A stretch of 64,000 nt of DNA from Falciphora oryzae. Its lineage: Eukaryota > Ascomycota > Sordariomycetes > Magnaporthales > Magnaporthaceae. Each line of letters begins with the position of its first letter. Position 1 is the stretch's first letter. The stretch covers positions 1,320,505-1,384,504 of the forward strand of contig JNVV01000003.1 in the NCBI GenBank assembly GCA_000733355.1, read 5' to 3'. The notes beneath the pieces were generated by a model. That model made no database searches. It worked only from the letters and a program-made list of their open reading frames with translations, and was not told where the DNA came from. The position numbers and the translations under genes were made by a program. Positions 44,081 to 54,521 of this stretch are shown one piece after another.

Positions 44081-45303
44081 ATGCGTTCCTCCTTCACCTC
44101 GACTCTTTCGCTCGCTCTGGGCCTGTCGTCGCTGTCGGGCGTCTCGGCGCAGTGCAAGCTGCAGTTTGACGGCCGAATCCCCAACAACTTCCAGCTCGCT
44201 CAGTTCGACACCGCGAACGGCATCTTCAACCCCAAGAATGTTCTTGGCAAGGGTAAGAATCAGTTTTCCCTTTTGCCCCTGTTGCAATGGGCTTGAAGCT
44301 AACACTGCAATAGACCTGACCTTCAGCAAGGTCCTCCAGCTGCCCAAGACCGCGGGCTCTCTGGTACGCTAGCTTGGTTCCCCGCCATGGAGGGAATACC
44401 GAATATCCCGCCCTTCTCGTGCTGACCGGATTCTTCTCTCGCTCTAGTTCGACAGCAATAACACGCAACCTGTCGAGGTTACGATCAAGTAAGTCTTACA
44501 TATCTTCAGTAGCCATATCGATCCCTCTTCTCGGATGTTGCCGTTACTAACTCTCCAACCCCTACAGTGACAAGTCCATCTTCGTCCCCAACGCCAACAC
44601 CGTCCAGAATGGCTTCCGCCGTGTCGAGCTCCTAGCCGCGAGCAACTCGGGCACCGACGACTCCACCAAGGGCGTCAAGACGCTGCACTTCAGCATCGCC
44701 AAGGACGCCCAGAGGCCCCTCAACCTGTCGCACGAGTACCAGCTGGTCTTCCTCGAGGACAACAAGTTCAGCACCAACCAGATCGTCCTCAAGACCGGAA
44801 CCGTCGCCGGCCAGAACGGCGTCAACCCCGACACCCTGCAGCTGTTTGGAAACGTCAACCAGAACCCGCCCAAGGTCCTCTTCAGCACCCCCTTCGCCGC
44901 CAACGGCTTCCACAACTTTGCCGTCACTCTGGACTTCAACAAGAAGTAGGTTTTGCTCCTGATACCTGCCACAGCAGCGCTCCACGACCAGACGGCTAAC
45001 CTATATTTCCAACACAGCACCACCCAAGTCCTGTTCTCCAAGGACCAGCAGCCGCTCAAGGCCGTGACCCAGCCGATCGCCAACGATGTGAGCGGCGGTG
45101 GCCAGTTCCACTTTGGCATGCTGAAGAAGGGACTTGGCGGTGGCAACGACATCGTCCGCAACGGCGTCCAGCCGTCCGGCATCAACGAGGGCGTCATCTT
45201 CGGCGGCATGTTCCTGGAGGACAGCTCCACCGGCTGCGTCAGCCTGTCGCCCCAGGCCAAGGGAACCGGCAACAAGCGCGTCAAGCGTAACTTTGCTGCC
45301 TAA
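44081..45303 (+). CDS. GH131 family secreted beta-glucanase, 308 aa
   Basis: GH131 enzymes cleave beta-1,3/1,6- and beta-1,4-glucans and occur in plant-biomass-degrading fungi. Five exons join in phase: 44081-44252, 44314-44363, 44448-44488, 44568-44945 and 45018-45303. The signal peptide is MRSSFTSTLSLALGLSSLSG, cleaved near A23. The mature start CKLQFDGRIPNNFQLAQFD and the blocks NGFRRVELLAASNSGTDDST, TLHFSIAKDAQRPLNLSHEY, STNQIVLKTGT and PSGINEGVIFGGMFLEDSST are typical of the family. The length is that of a single catalytic domain with no cellulose-binding module. It is convergent with the sedolisin gene. No broken residues are apparent. Confidence 0.88.
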
Positions 45304-45668
45304 GAAAGCCAATCTGGACATTAGTGCGCGAAGCAAGCCGGACCATGCGAGCGAGCGAGCGAAAAATTTATTTCCCGGAGATAGGCTTTGAATCAGAAGG
45401 ATGAAATACATATGCACCTCGTCAGCGCACGTCGCGCATGCCTGATACCCTTGTTTTTCTCTTCTATATGATATGTATTTACTTGCCTGTGGGTGGCTTT
45501 TACGCCCTATGTACAAAGATATATAAATGTCCTCCGCGTATTTTTCTCTTCATTCCCTGGCTCTTACGGCTGGAACTGACAGAGTCAGAGCCCCACCTCA
45601 CTCCGCGACACGTTCACATCTGTCGCAGATTTAGGGTTCTGTCGCCCCCTTTTTTTCTTTTGCAAGGC
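45304..45668. other. Convergent 3' spacer, GH131 / sedolisin
   Basis: A 365-base spacer with a GAGCGAGCGAGCG stretch near 45350. It carries the 3' untranslated regions of both genes. No other feature. Confidence 0.5.
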
Positions 45669-47465
45669 CTACTCCAGAATAGCAAGAAGCTTTTCCAAAG
45701 TGTTTGGGGTGCCCAGGCCCGTCACCGCGTCCCACCCCGCCGTGGCGGCCCAGCCGGCGACGTTCCCCTCGGGGAACCAGCAGCCCTGGCTGCGCCCCTC
45801 GGTGATGTCGACGATGCCTTCGTCCCTCATGCGGTCCGAGTACAGCGCCGGGTTGAGCCAGCCCGTCGAGTTCCTGCCGGCCCTGAGCCGCGCGTCGTTG
45901 ACGAGCGCCACCATGGCCGCCAGCACGGGCGCGCTCGCGCTCGTGCCCTGGACGCCGACGTCGCCGCCGTGGCGCCGAATCACGAACTGCGACCCGACCG
46001 CGCTCAGGTCGGGCGTCGCGCGCCCGCCGCCGTTGAACATGTCGGGCGTCGGCCCGCCCAGCCCCGCGGCCCGGCGCGCGTAAGGCGCCGCGGCACGGGC
46101 CTGCCAGGCCGGCATGGAAAAGTAGTTGCTGAAGCCGCCGGCGCTGTATATGGCGCCCGACAGCGGCGGGCCCTCGTTGCTGGTGGCGCCGACGGCCGTG
46201 ACGTAGGGGCACGAGGCCGGGAAGGTGGGCAGGGCGGAGCGGCGGCGGGACCCGTCGTTGCTGTAGCAGCCGCGCTGCACCTGGCCCGTGCCGCGCGAGC
46301 CGCCGTCGCCCGTCGCCGCGAGCACCGACACGCCCCGGGCCGCCAGCTGGGCGAAGAGGCCGCAGACGCGCTCGGCGTAGGGCCGCGGCACGCTCTGCTC
46401 GTCGTCGGCGTAGCTGATGGACAGCACGTGCGGGAGCTCGCCGTCGGGCTTGGCGAGGAGGTGCTCGAGGAACTCGAGGTAGGGCTCGTTATTGTCCAGC
46501 CTGCTGCCTGGGGCAACTTTATTCCCGTCCGGGTCGATTTTATCGCCGCGGCCGCCGGTAATATAGTACGTCACCTGGGCCGGGTAGCTCAGCGCGACGC
46601 CGTACTCGACATCCAGCATGGCCTCCACACCGGGGCTCTCCTCGTCGTTGGCGCCGTTGTTGACCGTCTCGATGCGGAAGCTGTAGTTTGACGGGACGTC
46701 CCACCCGTACGATTTCATGAAGGAGGCGAGGTCGCTGGTGCTGACGTGCTCCTCCAGGAACCCGGCGATGCCGAGCCGCGACGGCGAAGGGGCCGCGTCG
46801 GGCGCCGTGTAGTTGATCCCATACAGCTTGCGGAGGCACTCGGGCTGCACGCCCTTGCTGCACTGGAGGTAGTCGTCTGCAGCCGTGCTGGAGAGAGCCG
46901 AGAGCTGCTCATCGATGCGCTTTTCTTGCAGCCTCGACGCCGGAGGCGCCATGAAGTGAGACAGGGGGAACACGAAGCTGATATGTTCCTGGAGTTCTGT
47001 GGGAATGGCGTACGCGGGCGCCCGGAGCAACGGCGCGCCGCCGTTGCACGCATAATAGCCCAGGTCAGCGTCCAAGAGCGTCTTGGCCTGGCGCGCTGTC
47101 GCGTTGAAGCTGATCCAATGGCCCTCAGTCCTGATATCAACGATGCCGTTGGACCCCAGCCATCTCGATACGCTATCCTCGGAGGCGCGGCTGTGTTCTT
47201 GATACCCACTCAGCTGGGATCCGGTGAGGTGGTGACCATATTCAGGGTGTCCGGGGGTGCTGATCTCCAGGAGCCTAGCCTTGAGATCTTCGAGGCGAGG
47301 CTGTGTGAGCGCGACCTTGAGCGTGAGGGTGTCGTTATCCTTGGCTGCGCTGGAAAAGGACCAGTTCTCCGGCAATGTCGGGACTTGCTCCAGAACGACG
47401 AGCTTGGAGGCTTGCGCTCCAAGGAGGAGCCCCAGGAGGGCGGCGGAACACAGTAAGCGACGCAT
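45669..47465 (-). CDS. Sedolisin / tripeptidyl-peptidase (S53 family), 598 aa
   Basis: S53 serine-carboxyl peptidases digest protein at acidic pH; fungal forms are usually secreted tripeptidyl-peptidases. The gene is one exon. The signal peptide is MRRLLCSAALLGLLLGAQAS. A prodomain runs to about residue 195 and includes HPEYGHHLTGSQL. The mature enzyme begins near the Cys202 region. The catalytic triad is complete: Glu281 and Asp285 in SPGVEAMLDVEYG, and Ser509 in GTSASAP. The oxyanion Asp is D387 in AATGDGGS. Calcium-site acidic residues are likely D553 and D579 (IVDITEG, GWDAVTGLGTPN). Several N-glycosylation sequons are present. The promoter is shared with the lactonase gene, 558 bp away and divergent. 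Confidence 0.92.
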   Translation of the reverse strand: MRRLLCSAALLGLLLGAQASKLVVLEQVPTLPENWSFSSAAKDNDTLTLKVALTQPRLEDLKARLLEISTPGHPEYGHHLTGSQLSGYQEHSRASEDSVSRWLGSNGIVDIRTEGHWISFNATARQAKTLLDADLGYYACNGGAPLLRAPAYAIPTELQEHISFVFPLSHFMAPPASRLQEKRIDEQLSALSSTAADDYLQCSKGVQPECLRKLYGINYTAPDAAPSPSRLGIAGFLEEHVSTSDLASFMKSYGWDVPSNYSFRIETVNNGANDEESPGVEAMLDVEYGVALSYPAQVTYYITGGRGDKIDPDGNKVAPGSRLDNNEPYLEFLEHLLAKPDGELPHVLSISYADDEQSVPRPYAERVCGLFAQLAARGVSVLAATGDGGSRGTGQVQRGCYSNDGSRRRSALPTFPASCPYVTAVGATSNEGPPLSGAIYSAGGFSNYFSMPAWQARAAAPYARRAAGLGGPTPDMFNGGGRATPDLSAVGSQFVIRRHGGDVGVQGTSASAPVLAAMVALVNDARLRAGRNSTGWLNPALYSDRMRDEGIVDITEGRSQGCWFPEGNVAGWAATAGWDAVTGLGTPNTLEKLLAILE

Positions 47466-48023
47466 CTTTATTCCGAGGGGCCGCTAGGGACGACGCAGAA
47501 AGCTTTGCGTCGAGGAGAGAGGAGCTGAAGCGGCAGGCGGTCGAGGTTCAGGGAGGGACGGAGCACCCAGGTGGCAGGACGCGACAACGTCAGACGACCG
47601 TTTACAGATCCGAGACCGAGCGTCTGGCGGTCGGCCGGTGGCACGGACCTGCTGCTGCTTGGCGGGAAACAAACAAACGAAGTGACACGAAATGGAGTGG
47701 TGCTGGTCCATGGTACTAGTGGGGGAAAGCCCGGAGCCTGCCTGGTTTATTCGGCCGATGTCGAGGTTTTAGAAACAATTACGCCGCTCCAAGTCCCAGG
47801 ATTTGTTCAGGTTGCCCAATTCAGAGCCGGAGTCCAGGCCTGGACATGCAGGTCCGGCCAATCCGGGCTGCCCTCCATCTAATTTGCTATTTGCTAATCC
47901 GGCTGCTCTCGTGGCTAAAGCAATTGCTAGATTTCTGCATCGGGTGATGGCGTGGTTTTTTCTCGTCTCATCATTGCCAATATGTCAGTCGCTCGCCGCA
48001 GCTGAGATACCCCCACCATTGCC
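47466..48023. promoter_or_regulatory. Shared divergent promoter interval, sedolisin / lactonase-type gene
   Basis: These 558 bases separate the divergent starts of two secreted-protein genes and so must hold both promoters. No specific site is claimed. Confidence 0.45.
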
Positions 48024-49311
48024 ATGCACATCCCCAATCTAGGCGCCTGCCCTGGTCTCCTCTGTGGCCTCATCGGTCTAGGAGCACTGGTAGCTGGTGG
48101 CAGGGCGGAGGGAACATCCCTCGTTCTCTATGCGTCGAACTACGCGGGGCCGGTATCCAAGCTGGTGCTGACGGGCGGTGCAGCGAAGCCATTCGAGCTT
48201 CGAGAGGTTGCTTCGACCCTCGGCTGCGGCCTCAACCCAGCATGGCTCGAGATTGACCATCGCTCTGGCAACATTTTATGCCTGAATGAGGCCTACGTAA
48301 AGATCACCATCATTGCCAATGATGCTTCTGGGCCATGCTAACCTGACTTTTCTTTTCTTCCCCCAGACAGTCACAGACTCGGGCTCCCTCGCTGTCTTCG
48401 ACAAGGACTTGGCATTACTCAGCAACCAGACCGTCCTTCCTGGCCCCGCGGCAGGCCTGCAGTATGGCCACGACCGCCTGGTGCTGGCGCACATGGAAGC
48501 CGGCGGGGTGTCGGTCCTGGACACCAGCGTCATCCCGCCGCGCACGCTGCAGGGGTTCACGTACGGTTTGGCTACCCCTGGTCCCAATGCGACTCTTCAG
48601 TACAAGCCGTTCGTCCACGGCCTGGCCGTCGACCCGACGGGGCGTTTCGTGGTGGCCTTTGACCGAGGTGCCGACCTGCTGCGCGTTTACTCCGTTCGAG
48701 GGACGGACCAGCTGCTCGTCGAGCAGGGTAACTTGGCTGCAAAGCCCGGCTCAGGGCCCAGGCATGGCGTTTTTGCCCGTGGAGAGGGAGAAAAGACGTT
48801 TCTGTACGTGCTCGGCGAGCTTGACAACTCCGTCATGGGCTTCGAGGCCGTCTACGAGCCCGACGTGAGCATCCCTCGCAGCATGCATCTCCGTTCGCCC
48901 TTCAGCCACCCCATCGAGTACGGCGAGCCGGGCGTGGCCATCCCGTCCGAGATATCGGCGCACGAGGACGGCAGACACGTGGTCCTGTCGCTGCGTAATG
49001 ACGACCGCAGCATCTACGACGGGCGAGCCGGCGACAGCATCTTCACGTATCGTGTGGACCCGGCCACAGGGGACCTGGCGCTGGTCCGCGCGACCGCGTC
49101 GGGCGGGCGCTGGCCAAGGAGCTTTGCTGTCACGAGGGACGGGACACTGATTGCGGTCGGGAACCAGTACTCGCGGCCTGGTTCCGTCGTCGTCTTCACG
49201 AGAGACCCGGCGACGGGAGTGGTCGATGATGTGGAGGTGGTGGCGGTCTGGACCACTGACGCTGCTCTCCCGGATGGCGGAAGTGTCTCGATGCTAAGGT
49301 GGGATGATTGA
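48024..49311 (+). CDS. Secreted lactonase-family beta-propeller protein, 405 aa
   Basis: The product resembles the Lactonase/6-phosphogluconolactonase-like seven-bladed propeller family of fungi. Two exons, 48024-48296 and 48367-49311, join in phase 0. The N-terminus MHIPNLGACPGLLCGLIGLG is a secretory signal, so this is not the cytosolic pentose-phosphate enzyme. Propeller features include LVLYASNYAGPVSKLVL near 33, GLQYGHDRLVLAHMEAGGVS, the conserved HGLAVDPTGRFVVAFDRGAD, GPRHGVFARGEGEKTFLYVL and SFAVTRDGTLIAVGNQYSRP. The substrate of the secreted forms is not established; a sugar-acid or aromatic lactone is possible. It is divergent from the sedolisin gene. Confidence 0.8.
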
Positions 49312-49719
49312 TGTAAGTTCGGAGAAAGCACCAGGCACCCAATTGCCATGGCACAAGCATATAGGTAAATGCCCCTTTGTGTCTCCTACAGATGCACCGC
49401 GTCGAGGACGACGCCACCCAAATGCACCAGGTACTATCCTGTGACTCCCAAAGGGGCCGCCTTGCATTTAATTTACTTTTGGCCAACCTGGCTCTTCCCC
49501 TGATTAGGTCAATTAACCTGTTTCTCCACCAGATGGTGGCGCTAATTTCTCGTGTCCATACTTTCCTCTCCCCTCGCTTCGAACCGAAAGGTACTACGCC
49601 CAATACTTTAGCCGTCGGCTACCCGCCTTAGTCTCCGCTCTTGGTTGCGCGACTTCTGGATGTATTTTCTCCCTTATGTGGAATTCTATTCGAGAACATT
49701 TTTATGCATCAAATTCTTC
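49312..49719. other. Intergenic 3' of lactonase gene
   Basis: About 400 bases ending at the solo LTR target duplication. No gene is seen. Confidence 0.5.
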
Positions 49720-50023
49720 AGATATGTTGGATCATAATTCCAGCATAATTGCATCATTATTCTGGCGCATGCACTTGAGGGATCTGGAGGCCTGGAGGGC
49801 CTGGGAGGCCCTGGCCTACGGGGTCCTACGGACCTCGTGACCTGGAGGGCCAAGCTCTACAGGCAATGTATATAAGGGCTTGGTTGCCCTCCTTCTCTGG
49901 CAGATAGATCCCTTTCCTCTTCGTGCACAATAGATTATGATTCCTCTGATATAAGGGATCATTGTTCACCCTGTTTTGGAGATCTCCGAGCCCACAGGAG
50001 TACATACTCCTACCAACAAGATA
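49720..50023. mobile_element. Solo LTR with perfect 5-bp target-site duplication
   Basis: A 294-bp element, 49725-50018, starts TGTTGG and ends CCAACA, so its termini are 6-bp inverted repeats with the TG...CA ends of LTRs. It is flanked directly by AGATA on both sides (49720-49724 and 50019-50023), the 5-bp duplication left by an LTR-retrotransposon integrase. Inside, a TATATAAGG promoter-like box lies at about 49869, downstream of a GC-rich imperfect repeat of GGAGGCCTGG/GGAGGGCC units (49788-49850). No internal coding region remains, as expected after LTR-LTR recombination. The TGTTGG/CCAACA ends are usual for Ty1/copia-type LTRs, but the superfamily is an inference. The intact duplication argues for a fairly recent insertion. 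Confidence 0.8.
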
Positions 50024-51756
50024 CCATATTCCTTGTCTGGTAACTATTGGCCCTTCTCGTCTGAACAAGAGCCCATGTTCTCTGCCTGCAAAGTTTGGGG
50101 CCGACTGTGTGTAACTGGACTGCCATTGATGTATAGCTAATTTATCCGCGTTGCACTTGAGACTTTGCTCCTAGAAGGCGCTTTCAAAGGGAATATAGTT
50201 TGAGATAGAAATCACACTGACTAGACGGCCGTCGAAGCTCCATAGCGCCACCAAACTACGGGAAATATGTGCACACGGCTTCTACCCTCAAAGGCAGAAA
50301 ATATCACATTGATTAGTCGTTCATGATCTGTTCCTTTCGTTCTGTTTGTGTCATGCCAGACTCAAACATGATCCAAGAGCACTCGGCTGTTATTGTTTTT
50401 TTTTTCCCCTCACTCAAACCATGCCACTTTCAAGCAAGCATTTCACTCACTGGCACTACGGTTCTCTACTATATCTCTCTTTTTATGAAAAAAAGCGACT
50501 CCTGGCTAATCTCTTCCGGCATTCCCAAACACTTTAGCAAGGTTGATAAATGGACTCCCCTTGGCGCCGTAGAGATAAAAGGTAAGAAATTCATGGAGGT
50601 TTGCCGGTATGATTGTGATAGAGGAATAGGTGTAGGAAATTACGAGGGAAGTGATGACAGAAAGATACCTGTCATCTGACGTAGTACCGGATACAAGTGA
50701 CATGTCGTGGCCGGCGGCTGGGAAAAGAAAAGACAAAGACAACAAAAGCAAGAACAAAGGCTTGGCTCGAGTGTGATCCGTGTCTCCTCGGGTCCCGTAA
50801 GAGCGGGGACCCCGCATCGGACCCCCGGATTTTATCTTTGTGCGAAATTTGTCAATCGAATAAATTGCATTTTTGCTTGTCCGACTTCAAGGCTCCCCCA
50901 TATCGCTCCGGCCGCAAAGCCACATCCCCTAGCCCTGCCTTCCTCCACCTGCGCGGCCGACATCCCCCCCAAGACATGCGGAATTTACGTTTCAAAATCT
51001 CCTGACGTCGACGATAAACGAGCCCTCTCCCGGTTGGCCTGATTGGTCCCACGACGCGGTCGATAACGGGCGCCCACTTCCAAGCTCCTAGACCATCTTG
51101 GCGCCGCGCCCAGGAGCCGGCATCCCGCGTTGTCGTGCACTCGGTGCCCATCATCCAGTGGGCCGCGGCCCCGGACAAGCATTTCTCAGCGCCAGGGGGT
51201 CGGCGTCCCAGCTTATCACATTCTTCTTCTCTTATCTCCAGCGCAACCTCGTAGGGGGTTGGCCTTGAACGCCCCTATCAGCACCTGCTGCGCAACCATA
51301 GCTGAGCCGGCAGCTTGAATCGCGGTGCATGGGAGGCCTGATTGACTTTCCTAGGCAAAAAGAACCGACTCTGTTCCCTGACGTGATCGAATCACCACAC
51401 CGCCCATCGGGGGCCACCCCGACCCCCAAGTAGCTTGAGACGAGAACCATGCCGGCGGGGCACAGGCACGGGTTTGGGGAGGCATGCACCGTCGACCAGG
51501 GGCCTGGGCCCTGTGGATATGAGTAGCACGCGAGCAGGCCGGATCGATAGTGAGGCATATAACGATGTTCCTTCGCCCCTCCCTGCCGATTGAGAACTCC
51601 TGAGCCTACAAGGACCACACACAGGCGCGCTGTAAAGGCAGGCGCGAACGCTCGCTCGAGCTTAGGTCAAGCGTATAGCATATCTGCAGGAAAGACAGCG
51701 GCTTGCTTCGCGACACCTGAAGAACATCTCACTGCCTAACAAACGGCGTCGTCAAC
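50024..51756. other. Intergenic, no gene recognised
   Basis: About 1.7 kb between the solo LTR and the transporter pseudogene. Small open frames at 50323-50679 and 50697-51042 have no motif. Nothing else can be supported. Confidence 0.5.
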
Positions 51757-54521
51757 ATGTCGACGCCAGTCCTCCATCAAGGCTGGGGGTACGCCAAGCC
51801 AAACATCTTGATTCCCCATACCACTTGGCTGGCCCGATTTTGTACCTTGTGGAAGCATACACGCAAACCTGACAGCAAGGTTTTCCTGCAGCTATGGCCT
51901 GATCATTGGTCTAGGAGTTCTCTTCGCGTAAGCGCTCCCTTGAGTCTCTCTCTCACCCCTGGGCTTACGTACCTGGGGATTTGCCAAATAATTCAAAGCC
52001 AAAACGCTAATGTTATTCTGCCTGTCCAGAGTGTCCATGATAATCATCACGTGGGCGCTCAAGCGGTACAACTATGAGCCCCGGACATCAGAAATGTTCA
52101 CAACAGCGGGCCGCACGCTCAAGTCGGGCCTGGTCGCATCTTCTGTGCTCTCCACCTGGACCTGGACTGCAACTCTGCTCCAGAGCTCTGCTGTTGCATA
52201 CAAGTAGTAAGTTCGACAACAAACTAATGCCTCAGCTTCTCTTTAAATCTTCGCAATGTTTAGCTGGAACTGACATCGCATGTTCTCCAGTGGTGTGAGC
52301 GGTCCCGTCTGGTATGCCTCTGGCGCAACGGTTCAAATTGTGCTGTGAGTTATCAACCTCCCTACCATGTTTCCTTTCTTGTTGATAATTACCTCATGTC
52401 TAACAGTTGCTCTTTCAAACAGCTTTGCAACTCTTGCTATCGAGCTCAGGAGAAGAGCCCCAAACGCCCATACTTGTGAGGGATAAATTGACTCAGCTTG
52501 ACTCCCTTGTCACACATATTTGCATTGGGCTCAAGATGAATAATCGCTTACCTTCGTCCCGAAATACAGTCCTTGAAGTTGTCAAAGCTCGTTACGGCCC
52601 GGTCACACATGGGGTTTACATAGTCTTTTGTTGCTTCTGCAATATCCTCGTCACGGCTATGCTCCTGACCGGAGGCTCGGCCATCATCAACAACCTGACA
52701 GGAGCACCCACAGCCGCGGCTGTCTCCTCTTCCCGGTTGGTGAGAGATCACGCTTGAATACGCTCCTCGAACAAAACTCGACTAACTCTTTTGGTTCACA
52801 ACAAATCAGGCGTTGTAGTGTATACTCTCTTTGGTGGCATCAAAGCCACGTTCATCACCGACTACATTAACGCCCTCGTGATCCTCGTTATCATTTTCAT
52901 CTTCACCTTTACCGTCTGCGCAACCAATGACATACTGGGCTCTCCGAGTCGCGTCTGGGAGATTCTGACCGAGATTGCTGCCGAGAGACCGCTTGACGGC
53001 AACGCAGGGGGCGGCTACCTCACGATGCGGTCCCAAGGTGGAGCGGAATTCTTCATTATCAATATCGTTGGCAACTTTGGCACCGTCTTCCTCGATAACG
53101 GCTACTACAATAAGGCCATCGCGGCGTCTCCGGTCGACGCCCTCCCGGGGTATATCATGGGGTGCGTGTGCGCTATCAAGCAAAAGCTGTCCCCTCAGTC
53201 CCCAAAACCCCTAGCTACCTTGGACTTGAAGCTAATGCGCGGCCCTGAGCGCACTATGCCAATAGAGGCCTCGGTTGGTTTGCCGTACCGTGACTTATGG
53301 CAACAACGGTGGGCCTGGCCGGCCTGGCTTTGGAGAAGTACGGTGTCTGGCCCACATACCCGAACCCACTCACCCTGCCGACGTTGACGCCGGCCTTGTG
53401 CTGCCCACGGCCGCCGTGGCCCTGCTCGGGCAGGGAGGCGCCATCGCGACCTTGATCCTGGCCTTCATGGCCATTATGAGCACGTACTCGTCCGAGCTCA
53501 TTGCCGTCCCGTCCATCTGCACCTACGACATTTACAGGACATACATTGACCCCAGCGCGACGGGCAAGCAGCTGATGCGCATTAGTTGCATCGGTATGGT
53601 GTGCTTCGCGCTGTTTATGGCTGGGTTTGCTACCGCGCTATACTATATCGGCATTTCAATGGGGTATCTGTACTTTATGATGGGGGTGATCATCTCGGCG
53701 GCTGTCCTGCCTGATACCCTGACGTTGATGTGGTCGGGACAGTCGTGGGCAGCGGCCACGTTCAGCCCGATCCTCGGCTTCATCTGCTCCATGACGGCCT
53801 GGCTCGTCACGGCCAAGGCCGAGTACGGCGAGCTCTCGGTGGCGGCCACGGGGGCCAACAAGCCCATGCTGGCGGGCAACGTCGTGTCGCTGCTGGCGCC
53901 CGTGCTCTTCACCCCGCTCCTGACCTACATCCCGCCCTTCAAGCCCCAGAACTACGACTGGCAGAGCATGCTCAACATCGGCAAGGGCGACGACCGCGAG
54001 TTCGCCGAGCAGGCGCATCTCGATCCCGAGGTTGTGCCCGGCGGACACGCCCAGCGGGAGGGGGAGCTGGCCCAGGAGCAGGCCAAGCTGGCCAAGGCCG
54101 CCAAGGTCGCCCGGCGGCTGACCCTCGTGCTGACGCTGGCGCTGCTCGTGCTGTGGCCCATGTCCATGTTTGGCAGTGGGTACATCTTTAGCAATGAGAT
54201 ACGACTTTTATGTTTCTCGCTTGGTTTATCTCGGTCTTAAGTATGCACTGGAGCCCTTGCTAGCTATATGCTCTTCGGCGCCTTCAGGTCTTTACCGGTT
54301 GGGTCGTCGTTGGCATCATCTGGCTTTTCGCTTCGGTGGCGATGGTTGTCTTCCTCCCTGTCTTCGAATCTCGGTCGACGATCATCCGGACTACCAGGAT
54401 GATGGCTAAGGATCTGTTTGGGAAAGGTGGTCATTCGAAACCTGTCAGCGAGGGTCAAGTAGTAGTGTCTGGAGACGCCACACCGCCCAACGCGTCTGAG
54501 AAGCTGGGAGGCAAGGAGTAA
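51757..54521 (+). pseudogene. DUR3-type urea/sodium:solute symporter, disrupted
   Basis: The exons encode a sodium:solute symporter family protein closely resembling the urea permease DUR3. Exons in order: 51757-51788, 51892-51927, 52030-52206, 52291-52344, 52423-52475, 52570-52739, 52810-53161, 53266 to about 54196, and 54288-54521. Typical blocks are [60 protein letters not shown] and GVIISAAVLPDTLTLMWSGQ. Three lesions are clear. One base is missing near 52722-52728, where VFLFPVG should read. TGA at 53291-53293 replaces the expected Trp in FAVPWLMATT. One base is missing near 53377-53382, between PNPLTLP and [10 protein letters not shown] fourth possible lesion is a lost splice donor at about 54197. 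Apart from these, every intron joins in correct phase, so decay looks recent. Confidence 0.85.

Noticed and set aside
51757..54521. Repeat-induced point mutation as the cause of the DUR3 lesions
   Set aside because: The lesions are mainly single-base deletions, and the Trp-to-stop change is not in a CpA/TpG context; the region is not AT-enriched.
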